A DNA stretch of 6,959 nt, taken from Actinomycetota bacterium (GTDB lineage Bacteria > Actinomycetota > CADDZG01 > WHSQ01). Numbering within the stretch: the stretch's first letter is position 1; every line of letters begins with the position of its first letter. The notes below the pieces were generated by a model. It saw nothing but the letters and a program-made list of their open reading frames with translations, made no database searches and was not told where the DNA came from. Location: the NCBI GenBank assembly GCA_013695055.1, contig JACDBF010000074.1, forward strand, positions 1 through 6,959, read 5' to 3'. The position numbers and the translations under genes were made by a program. Of the stretch, positions 1 through 6,143 are shown piece by piece.

Positions 1-2251
1 GCTCCTCTCGCATCTGGCGCAGCTCTTCAGCAGTGGCGGCCAGAGGGATCATGATCTCCGGCTGCGGTTCGCCGCCCTTCTTCTTCACTTCGACGGCGGC
101 CTCAGCGATCGCTCGCACTTGCATAGCGTAAAGGCCCGGTTTGATAATTCCCAAGCGGACGCCGCGGAGGCCGAGCATCGGGTTCGCCTCGTGCAGCTCC
201 TCGACTTTCGACAGCAGCTTGTGAGCCGCTTCGAGGTCAATTCTCTCGCGCCCCACCTCGATCTCGGGGTCGCCGCGCTCATCGGCAAGCGCGACTTTGA
301 CGGCAAGCTCAACGTGGTCGGGGAGAAACTCATGTAGCGGAGGGTCGAGCAGGCGGACCGTAACGGGCAACCCGTCCATCGCTTCGAAAATGCCGACGAA
401 GTCCTGCTTCTGCAGAGGGGCGAGAACGTCATACGCCTGCTGCTCCTCTTCAGGCGTTTCGGCAAAGATCATCTTGCGTACCGCCGCTACGCGTTCTTCG
501 CCGAGGAACATGTGCTCCGTGCGGCAGAGACCGATGCCCTCTGCTCCCCGGGCCCGTGCATTGGCGGCCTGCTCGGGCGTGTCCGCGTTTGCGCGCACTC
601 TGAGCCGCCGGACTTTGTCTGCCTGAGTCATGAACAGCTCGTATGCGCGCCACAGCTCGGACCCGCGCGCCTCCTCGTCTCCCAGCTGCGCTGAGTCCAG
701 AACCGAAGGCTCGGTCTCGAGGCCTTCGGCGTAAACGGTGCCGTCGGTGCCGTCGATAGTGATCCAGTCGCCCTCGCTCACGGTCTGGCCGGCGACGGTG
801 AACTCCCTTCCCATTCGATCGATGCGCAGTGCGTCGGCGCCGCACACCGCCGGGATGCCCTCGCCGCGCGCCACGACCGCCGCGTGGGAGTTGGTTCCTC
901 CTGCAGAGGTGAGGATGCCTTGCGACGCGATCATGCCGTGGTAGTCGTCGGGGTTGGTCTCGCGACGCACGAGAATGACCTTCTCGCCGCGCCCGGCCCA
1001 TTCGGAGGCGTCGGCGGCGGAGAACACGGCGCGTCCCACTGCTGCCCCGGGCGACGCGTTCAGCCCGCGCGCCGCGGGCTCCTTCGATTCCTTGAGGCCG
1101 GCTTTGATGATCGGCTTGAAGAGCTCATCGAGACGAATCGAGGTCAGGCGATGCTGGCCGGCGGACGCAAGGTCATCGAGGAGGCCCTCCTCGACCATGT
1201 CGTGCGCGATGGTCCATTCGGCGAGCGAAGTGCGTTTGCCGATCCGGGTTTGCAGCAGCCACAGCTTGCCCTTCTCGACGGTGAACTCGATGTCGCACAT
1301 GTCCTTGTAGTGGCGTTCGAGCGTCGCCATGTGGTCCTTGAGCTCGTCGAAGGCATCGGCCTGAACGTCGGCCATCTGCTCGAGCTTCATCGTGTTGCGG
1401 ATGCCGGCGACGACATCTTCGCCCTGCGCGTCGGGCAGGTAGTCACCGTACGGTGTCTTCTCGCCGGTCGAGGGATCACGCGTGAAGGCGACCCCGGTGC
1501 CCGACTCCTCTCCCCTGTTGCCAAACACCATGGTCTGCACGTTCACCGCCGTGCCAAGGGCGTCCGAGATCTTGTTGCGCCGACGGTAATCCTGGGCCCG
1601 CTTGTTGTCCCACGAGCCGAACACGGCCTCGATTCCCTGATGGAGTTGCTCGGTCGGATCCTGGGGAAAAGCGCGACCCGTCTCTGTCTGAATCATGTCT
1701 TTGAACTTCGCGACCAGAGCCTCTATATCGGCGCCGTCGAGGTCCACGTCGTTGGCCACGCCCTTTTTCTCTTTGGCGGCGTCTATCGCCTCCTCGAAGA
1801 GATCGCCATCGATCCCCATGACGGTCTTTCCAAACATCTGCAGCAGTCTGCGGTAAGAGTCCCACGCAAAGCGATCGGATGATGTCTGGCGCGCGAGGCC
1901 CTCCACACTTTCGTCGTTCAAGCCCACGTTCAAGACGGTATCCATCATGCCGGGCATCGAGAAGGGAGCCCCCGAGCGCACCGAGACGAGTAGCGGGTCC
2001 GCCGCGTCGCCGATCTGCCGGCCCATAGTCTCCTCGAGCTTCTTTCTATGGTCGGCTACCTCGTCCAGCAATCCTTCGGGAAACGATTGGCCGTTCTTTC
2101 GGTAGGCGTTGCATGCCTCACAGGTGATCGTGAAGCCAGGCGGCACCGGCAAGCCGAGATTCGTCATCTCCGCGAGGTTCGCGCCCTTGCCGCCGAGGAG
2201 ATTCTTCTGCGAGGCGTTGCCCTCTGCGAACTCGTACACCCACTTGGTCAT
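1..2251 (-). CDS. ppdK: Pyruvate, phosphate dikinase (C-terminus cut off by the window edge)
   Basis: Cytoplasmic enzyme that interconverts pyruvate + ATP + Pi and phosphoenolpyruvate + AMP + PPi. I translated 750 codons with no stop; family members are about 870-890 aa, so roughly 125 residues are missing. The N-terminal ATP-grasp part shows NLLGGKGANLAEM (Lys22) and SVRSGAPFSMPGMMDTVLN near residues 90-110. The phosphohistidine domain (about 380-505) has GGTNSHAAVVARGEG with catalytic His456. The PEP/pyruvate TIM barrel begins near 515 and shows VRANADTPEQA, GIGLCRTEHMF, RLLDPPLHEFLP, NPMLGLRGVRLG and EIMIPLA (Glu732). The catalytic Cys of the barrel lies beyond the window. The ATG at 2251 is chosen because AGGAAGG sits about 8 nt upstream and the protein begins as the family does. 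It follows the glycyl-tRNA synthetase gene by 46 bp, so co-transcription is likely. Oddity: the regulatory Thr two residues before His456 is Asn. Family assignment is very secure. Confidence 0.97.
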   Translation of the reverse strand, partial: MTKWVYEFAEGNASQKNLLGGKGANLAEMTNLGLPVPPGFTITCEACNAYRKNGQSFPEGLLDEVADHRKKLEETMGRQIGDAADPLLVSVRSGAPFSMPGMMDTVLNVGLNDESVEGLARQTSSDRFAWDSYRRLLQMFGKTVMGIDGDLFEEAIDAAKEKKGVANDVDLDGADIEALVAKFKDMIQTETGRAFPQDPTEQLHQGIEAVFGSWDNKRAQDYRRRNKISDALGTAVNVQTMVFGNRGEESGTGVAFTRDPSTGEKTPYGDYLPDAQGEDVVAGIRNTMKLEQMADVQADAFDELKDHMATLERHYKDMCDIEFTVEKGKLWLLQTRIGKRTSLAEWTIAHDMVEEGLLDDLASAGQHRLTSIRLDELFKPIIKAGLKESKEPAARGLNASPGAAVGRAVFSAADASEWAGRGEKVILVRRETNPDDYHGMIASQGILTSAGGTNSHAAVVARGEGIPAVCGADALRIDRMGREFTVAGQTVSEGDWITIDGTDGTVYAEGLETEPSVLDSAQLGDEEARGSELWRAYELFMTQADKVRRLRVRANADTPEQAANARARGAEGIGLCRTEHMFLGEERVAAVRKMIFAETPEEEQQAYDVLAPLQKQDFVGIFEAMDGLPVTVRLLDPPLHEFLPDHVELAVKVALADERGDPEIEVGRERIDLEAAHKLLSKVEELHEANPMLGLRGVRLGIIKPGLYAMQVRAIAEAAVEVKKKGGEPQPEIMIPLAATAEELRQMREE

Positions 2252-2257
2252 CGATGA

Positions 2258-2272
2258 CCCCTTCCTGCCGGA
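2258..2272 (-). promoter_or_regulatory. Ribosome binding site of ppdK
   Basis: On the minus strand the stretch GGCAGGAAGGGGTCATCG precedes the ATG at 2251. The purine-rich AGGAAGG core, about 8 nt from the start, is the clearest Shine-Dalgarno site on this arm and fixes the ppdK start. The 46-bp spacer that contains it (2252-2297) has no terminator-like hairpin, which supports read-through from the synthetase gene. Confidence 0.6.
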
Positions 2273-2297
2273 GTGCCCGTCTCGAAGTCGGAAGAGC

Positions 2298-3623
2298 TCA
2301 CTCGAACCTCTTGGCCAGATACGACGCTAGCTCATTGATGGCGATGCGCTCTTGCTCCATGCTGTCCCGTTCTCTGACCGTGATCTGATCGTCCTCCAGG
2401 CTTTCGAAGTCGACCGTCACGCAGAACGGAGTGCCGATCTCGTCCTGCCGCCGGTATCGCTTGCCGACCGAGCCCGTGATATCGATGTCCGTCACGTGCG
2501 ACGCTCTCACAAGGGCCGCCACACGTTCGGCCACCGGGACGAGATCCGCATGCTTGGATAGCGGCAGCACCGCTACCTTGACCGGCGCAAGTCGCTTGTC
2601 CAGCTTCAGCACAACGCGCTTCTCCAGCTTGCCACTCGCGGCCGGGGCTTCTTCTTCGCTGTAGGAGTCGATGAGGAAAGCCAGCAGTGGGCGCTCAACT
2701 CCGACCGCCGGCTCGATGACATAAGGCACGTAGCGCTCTTGGGTGTCTGAGTCGAAGTAGGAGATGTCCTGACCCGAGTGCTTCGCGTGGGCCTTCAAGT
2801 CGTAGTCGGTGCGATTGGCGATGCCCTCGAGCTCGGACCAACCCATACCGGGGAAGTCGTACTCGATGTCGTAAGTGCGCTTGGCGTAATGCGAAAGCTC
2901 GTCGGCCCCATGCTCGCGCAGCCTCAGGTTGCCCGAGGTCATGCCCAGGTCCGCGTACCAGGCCATACGTTGCTCGACCCAGTAGTCCTGCCACTCGTCG
3001 TCCGTTCCGGGCTTGACGAAAAACTCCATCTCCATTTGCTCGAACTCGCGCGTGCGGAAGACGAAGTTGCCCGGCGTGATCTCGTTTCGAAAAGACTTAC
3101 CTTGTTGCGCGATCCCGAAGGGGATCCTCTTTCTCGATGTCTGCTGCACGGTGGAGAAGTCGACAAACATCCCCTGAGCCGTCTCGGGCCTCAAATAGAC
3201 GGCATCAGATGAGTCCTCGACGGGCCCCATGTTGGTCTTGAACATCAGATTGAACTCGCGCGGCTCGGTCCACGAGGGCCCCTGCCCACAGTGGGGACAA
3301 GGCCTGGAGAGGTCGATGTGATCGGCCCGATAGCGTTTGTGGCAGTTGGTACATTCGGCGAGCGGGTCGGAAAAGGTGGCGACGTGTCCAGAAGCCTCCC
3401 AGACCTTGGGGGACATGATCACCGAGCTCTCGAGACCGACGACGTCGTCTCTGAGGTGCACCATCGAGCGCCACCACTGCTCCTTGACGTTGCGCTTGAG
3501 CTCGACGCCCAGCGGGCCCCAATCCCACGCGGAGCGAAGTCCGCCGTAGATCTCGCTCGACGGAAAGACGATGCCGCGCCGCTTGCACAAATTCACGATA
3601 GCTTCGATAGAGACTCTCCCCAT
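2298..3623 (-). CDS. glyQS: Glycine--tRNA ligase, single-chain alpha2 type
   Basis: Class II aminoacyl-tRNA synthetase that charges tRNA(Gly) in the cytoplasm. The product is 441 aa, the usual length of the single-polypeptide dimeric form rather than the alpha2beta2 GlyQ/GlyS form. It opens with KRRGIVFPSSEIYGG and WDWGPLGVELK. Two CxxC pairs (CTNC at 91-94, CPHC at 109-112) form a probable zinc-binding knuckle in the catalytic-domain insertion. Motif 2 is FRNEITPGN plus FRTREFEQMEMEFF (about 178-202). Motif 3 is GVERPLLAFLIDSY (about 308-321). The HGTP-type anticodon-binding domain runs from about 345 to 439. The ATG at 3623 gives the N-terminal spacing I expect for actinobacterial-type homologues; an in-frame ATG at 3632 would add three residues, and neither has a strong Shine-Dalgarno. 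The frame stays open to 3830, but that extension resembles no synthetase sequence and runs into the divergent gene. No T-box leader is present. It is followed by ppdK. Confidence 0.97.
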   Translation of the reverse strand: MGRVSIEAIVNLCKRRGIVFPSSEIYGGLRSAWDWGPLGVELKRNVKEQWWRSMVHLRDDVVGLESSVIMSPKVWEASGHVATFSDPLAECTNCHKRYRADHIDLSRPCPHCGQGPSWTEPREFNLMFKTNMGPVEDSSDAVYLRPETAQGMFVDFSTVQQTSRKRIPFGIAQQGKSFRNEITPGNFVFRTREFEQMEMEFFVKPGTDDEWQDYWVEQRMAWYADLGMTSGNLRLREHGADELSHYAKRTYDIEYDFPGMGWSELEGIANRTDYDLKAHAKHSGQDISYFDSDTQERYVPYVIEPAVGVERPLLAFLIDSYSEEEAPAASGKLEKRVVLKLDKRLAPVKVAVLPLSKHADLVPVAERVAALVRASHVTDIDITGSVGKRYRRQDEIGTPFCVTVDFESLEDDQITVRERDSMEQERIAINELASYLAKRFE

Positions 3624-3645
3624 AGCGTGCATGATAGTCGCCACG

Positions 3646-3660
3646 CCGGGAGCTTCCCGG
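3646..3660. repeat. Inverted repeat, 6-bp stem with 3-nt loop
   Basis: CCGGGA-GCT-TCCCGG is perfectly self-complementary in its arms. It sits 22 bp upstream of the chosen synthetase start (13 bp from the alternative ATG at 3632), so if transcription begins upstream it would form a GC-rich hairpin in the leader of that mRNA. There is no following T-tract, so it is not a canonical intrinsic terminator. It could be an mRNA-stability or translation-affecting hairpin, an operator half of some kind, or chance in GC-rich DNA. Confidence 0.35.
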
Positions 3661-3703
3661 GATGAGGCGGGTGAACTGAGACTGATCTTCAGGCGTAGAA
3701 AGC

Positions 3704-3717
3704 GCGCTCGCGAGCGC
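3704..3717. repeat. Perfect 14-bp palindrome, possible operator
   Basis: GCGCTCGCGAGCGC reads the same on both strands and lies near the middle of the spacer between the divergent genes, 34 bp upstream of the permease ATG and about 80 bp upstream of the synthetase ATG. The position and perfect dyad symmetry suit a homodimeric regulator binding site. GC-rich palindromes also arise by chance, and no regulator gene lies in the window to pair with it, so the function is inferred only from symmetry and place. Confidence 0.35.
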
Positions 3718-3750
3718 AACGAGCATGTCGCTTCCGAGGCGCGAGCCACA

Positions 3751-4833
3751 ATGGTCGCCCCGAGGCAAGATCCTTTGCTGGTCGTGGTGGCAGCCTTCAG
3801 CGGGAGACTTCTCGTGATAGGCGCGGCCACGGCGGCCGTCGTCTATGCGCTCGTCAAACTTCGACTCGTCGTCCTGCCCGTGATCGTCGCCCTCTTTCTC
3901 TCCACGCTGCTTGCCCCCCCGGCGAAATGGCTCGCTCGTCGCGGCTGGCCCGGGCTCGTCGCGACGCTCACGGTCTTGGCGGCCGGCGTTGGGATCATCG
4001 CGGGGCTTTTCTTCCTGCTGGCGCCACAAGTCACCTCCGAGCTTGGGACTCTGAGCAGCGGATTGAGAGCGGGCTCCCAACAGGCGTTGAACTGGCTCGT
4101 GGATGGGCCCTTGAATCTCACCCAGAGCCAGGTCGACCGCTACATCGACCGCGCTGCGCAGCAGCTACAAGAGAGCAGCGCCCTGACCAGCGGCGTGCTC
4201 GCCGGCGCCATCAAGATCGGGGAAGTCATCGCCGGCTTGCTGCTGACCGTGGTGCTCGTGTTCTTCTTCGTCAAGGACGGCGAAGCGATGTTTGGCTGGA
4301 CCACCAGCCGGTTCCCTGAGCCGGCGCGCGCTCATCTCACGGAGGCGGGGCAAAGGGTCTGGACGACACTTGGAGCCTACGTGCGAGGCACTGCTCTAGT
4401 CGCGCTCGTCGACGGCGTCCTCATTGCGGTAGCGCTCCTGCTCATCGGGGTGAACCTCGTCGTCCCATTGGCCGTCCTCACTTTCTTCGGGGGCTTCTTT
4501 CCCCTCGTGGGGGCAGTCGTCGCCGGTGCGGTGGCTGCGCTCGTCGCGCTGGTCACGAACGGGCCCTTGGACGCACTATTGGTTGCCGGCTCCATCACGG
4601 TCATCCAGCAAGTCGAAGGTGACGTACTGCAGCCCCTGGTTCTCGGCCGGGCCGTGAAGCTGCACCCGGTAGTGATCCTCCTGGCGCTCACGGCCGGAGC
4701 GGTACTGGCCGGGATCGCCGGGGCGTTCCTCGCCGTCCCGATAACTGCTACCGCAACCGTCATAGGGAGCTACGTCAAAACAGAACGGGCCAAGAGCTTG
4801 CGCCCGATCTCGAGCGGAGCGACGGCGCCATAG
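3751..4833 (+). CDS. AI-2E family transporter (PerM/TqsA-like permease)
   Basis: Integral inner-membrane protein of 360 aa, the usual size for the AI-2E (PF01594-type) family, whose members have been linked to autoinducer-2 export, Na+/H+ antiport or undefined efflux. The substrate here cannot be told. Hydrophobic segments lie at about 14-34, 37-55, 68-92, 155-175, 213-233, 236-268 and 306-332, with a soluble, helix-rich region at about 95-150. Family signatures are visible: FFFVKDGE (171-178), AYVRGTALVALVDGVLI (209-225), GGFFPLVGA (247-255), EGDVLQPLVLGRAVKLHP (289-306) and GAFLAVP (324-330). The ATG at 3751 is preceded 11 nt upstream by a weak GAGG. An upstream in-frame ATG at 3571 would overlap the divergent synthetase and add an Arg-rich, unfamily-like tail, so it is rejected. 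It is first in a rightward membrane operon with two CNNM/CorC-type genes. Confidence 0.93.
   Translation: MVAPRQDPLLVVVAAFSGRLLVIGAATAAVVYALVKLRLVVLPVIVALFLSTLLAPPAKWLARRGWPGLVATLTVLAAGVGIIAGLFFLLAPQVTSELGTLSSGLRAGSQQALNWLVDGPLNLTQSQVDRYIDRAAQQLQESSALTSGVLAGAIKIGEVIAGLLLTVVLVFFFVKDGEAMFGWTTSRFPEPARAHLTEAGQRVWTTLGAYVRGTALVALVDGVLIAVALLLIGVNLVVPLAVLTFFGGFFPLVGAVVAGAVAALVALVTNGPLDALLVAGSITVIQQVEGDVLQPLVLGRAVKLHPVVILLALTAGAVLAGIAGAFLAVPITATATVIGSYVKTERAKSLRPISSGATAP
4816..4833 (+). promoter_or_regulatory. Shine-Dalgarno-like GGAG before a possible AUA start overlapping the permease stop
   Basis: GGAG at 4816-4819 is followed after 10 nt by ATA at 4830-4832, which overlaps the permease stop TAG (4831-4833) as ATAG. 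The layout copies the ATGA/GTGA four-base overlaps used for translational coupling, and the reading frame from this ATA is that of the next gene. The annotated GTG at 4857 has no visible Shine-Dalgarno. This site is therefore offered as the possible true initiation region of the following gene. Confidence 0.35.
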
Positions 4834-4856
4834 ATCTCGCCCTGGGCCTCGGCGCC

Positions 4857-6143
4857 GTGCTGCTTCTCATCCTCATGACCGGCTTCTACGTGGCCGGGGA
4901 ATTCGCCCTCATCGCCGTCGACCGTAGCCGCTTACAGCAGCGCGCAGATCAAGGCCAGCGCGGCGCGATCAGCGCGGTCGCCGCAGTGAAGAACCTCTCG
5001 TTCCATCTTTCCGGAGCACAGCTCGGAATCACCATCACCTCACTGCTCGTGGGATTCATAATCGAGCCGACCGTGGGCCGCGCCCTCGAGCCACTTGTCG
5101 CGGCGGTGATACCGGGGGCCGGCACTCTCGAGATAGCAACCGCGATCGCCTTGGTCCTGGTGACCGCCGTGCAAATGATCTTGAGCGAGCTCGTCCCCAA
5201 GAATCTCGCCCTCGCACGGTCTCTGGAGCTTGCGACCTCCATCGCCACGCCGTTCACGATTGCCAACAATGCGTTCCGGCCGCTCATCGTCTTTCTGAAC
5301 GCGGTGGCGAACTGGACCGTGCGCCTATTCGGAATCGAGCCGCGCGACGAGCTCATGGGTGTGCGATCGGTTCAGGAGCTCAAGCGACTCATCTACTCAT
5401 CGCGCAGGGACGGCATGCTGCCGGAGGAAGAGTTCGCGCTGTTGACGAGGTCGATCAACTTCGGCAGCAAGACGGCCAGCGACACGCTCACGCCGCGCGT
5501 CGCGGTCGTCTCGATCAAGGGTGACGCTCCCCTTTCGGATCTCACGGCGCTCGCTCTGGAGACCGGCCATTCGAGATTTCCGGTCGTCGGAACGGGCCTG
5601 GACGACATCGTCGGAACCGCCTTGCTGAAGGACGTCTACCGCTTTCCCCCAGAAGAACGGGAAGGGCACACGATCGATGAAGTCATGCAGGAAGCGATCT
5701 TCGTACCGGAGTCCAGGCCCCTGGAATCTTTGCTGGCGGACATGCGCGGGCAGCGCAAGCACCTCGCAGTAGTGGTGGACGAGTACGCGGGAACGGCGGG
5801 GATCATCACGCTCGAAGACATGCTCGAGGAGATCGTCGGTGAGATCGACGACGAGTACGATCCAGAGGACGCGCCCGCCACGCTGACCTCGCCGCACCGG
5901 GGCATCCGGACGGTGCCCGGCATGTCTCATCGCGATGAGGTTCTCGAGCTAACCGGCTTTCAGATGCCCGAAGCAGAGCACTACGAGACGCTCGCCGGGT
6001 TCCTGCTCTCTCTGTTCTCCCGAATTCCGAATCAGGGCGACCACGCATCGCACGGGCCGTGGGAGTTCAAGGTGACCGAGATGGACGGTCACCGAATCGC
6101 CCAGGTGCTCGTGGTGGGCCCTTCTTCCGAGGATGAGAAGTGA
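4857..6143 (+). CDS. CNNM/CorC (hemolysin)-family membrane protein, first copy
   Basis: A 428-aa protein with the standard three-part layout of the family. A DUF21/CNNM transmembrane domain covers about 1-165: YVAGEFALIAVDRSRL, LSGAQLGITITSLLVGFI at 51-68 and ELVPKNLAL at 111-119. A CBS pair covers about 207-335: LTPRVAVVSI, ETGHSRFPVVG, VVVDEYAGTAGIITLEDMLE. A CorC/HlyC C-terminal domain covers about 348-421: RTVPGMSHRDEVLELTGF, YETLAGFLLSLFSRIPNQGD. Characterised relatives are implicated in Mg2+ or Co2+ efflux; a haemolytic role should not be assumed from the old family name. The GTG at 4857 is 23 nt after the permease stop but lacks a ribosome binding site and gives an N-terminus about nine residues shorter than the paralogue downstream; an AUA at 4830 or CTG at 4842 would extend it. 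The usual G-E-x-x-P-K motif reads S-E-L-V-P-K here. Its stop overlaps the next gene by GTGA. Confidence 0.94.
   Translation: MLLLILMTGFYVAGEFALIAVDRSRLQQRADQGQRGAISAVAAVKNLSFHLSGAQLGITITSLLVGFIIEPTVGRALEPLVAAVIPGAGTLEIATAIALVLVTAVQMILSELVPKNLALARSLELATSIATPFTIANNAFRPLIVFLNAVANWTVRLFGIEPRDELMGVRSVQELKRLIYSSRRDGMLPEEEFALLTRSINFGSKTASDTLTPRVAVVSIKGDAPLSDLTALALETGHSRFPVVGTGLDDIVGTALLKDVYRFPPEEREGHTIDEVMQEAIFVPESRPLESLLADMRGQRKHLAVVVDEYAGTAGIITLEDMLEEIVGEIDDEYDPEDAPATLTSPHRGIRTVPGMSHRDEVLELTGFQMPEAEHYETLAGFLLSLFSRIPNQGDHASHGPWEFKVTEMDGHRIAQVLVVGPSSEDEK
6129..6133 (+). promoter_or_regulatory. Ribosome binding site of the second CNNM/CorC gene, inside the first gene
   Basis: GAGGA lies in the last codons of the upstream gene, 6 nt before the GTG at 6140. 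Together with the GTGA overlap of start and stop (6140-6143), it fixes the start of the downstream gene and indicates translational coupling of the two paralogues. Confidence 0.65.

Larger units (their letters stand above)
3624..3750. promoter_or_regulatory. Divergent intergenic region between the glycyl-tRNA synthetase and permease genes
   Basis: These 127 bp separate two genes pointing away from each other, so both promoters should lie here or just inside the genes. I see no convincing -35/-10 pair on either strand: TAGAAA (3696-3701) on the plus strand is the best -10-like hexamer, and TTGCGC followed 16 nt later by TACGCC is the best weak pair on the minus strand. Two symmetric elements are present (annotated separately). 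No T-box specifier or antiterminator (TGGNACCGCG-like) sequence was found, so classical tRNA-sensing control of the synthetase is unlikely. Confidence 0.45.

Noticed and set aside
884..1882. A 332-codon open frame on the plus strand opposite the dikinase gene
   Set aside because: It is in the codon-on-codon antisense register of ppdK, where high-GC coding rarely produces stops. The dikinase protein is unmistakable on the other strand, and the antisense translation shows no recognisable domain.
2252..2297. Terminator between the synthetase and dikinase genes
   Set aside because: No stem-loop followed by a T-tract is visible on the minus strand in this 46-bp gap.
3571..3750. N-terminal extension of the permease frame back to the ATG at 3571
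   Set aside because: It would overlap the start of the synthetase gene by about 50 bp and add 60 residues with no family resemblance. The ATG at 3751 gives the normal family length.
3624..3750. T-box riboswitch upstream of the glycyl-tRNA synthetase
   Set aside because: The leader is too short, and no TGGNACCGCG-like antiterminator bulge sequence or terminator U-tract is present.
3624..3830. N-terminal extension of the glycyl-tRNA synthetase frame to 3830
   Set aside because: The added residues are low-complexity Ala/Arg/Ser-rich and unlike any synthetase N-terminus. The extension would cover the divergent spacer and the start of the permease gene.
3205..4080. A 291-codon minus-strand frame spanning the synthetase start and the permease
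   Set aside because: It crosses two well-supported genes on different strands in shifted frames, and its composition (Arg, Gly, Asp-rich) is that of an out-of-frame translation.
5397..6048. Minus-strand open frames opposite the first CNNM/CorC gene
   Set aside because: They are antisense shadows of a gene with clear CBS and CorC/HlyC motifs. They have no convincing ribosome binding sites or recognisable domains.
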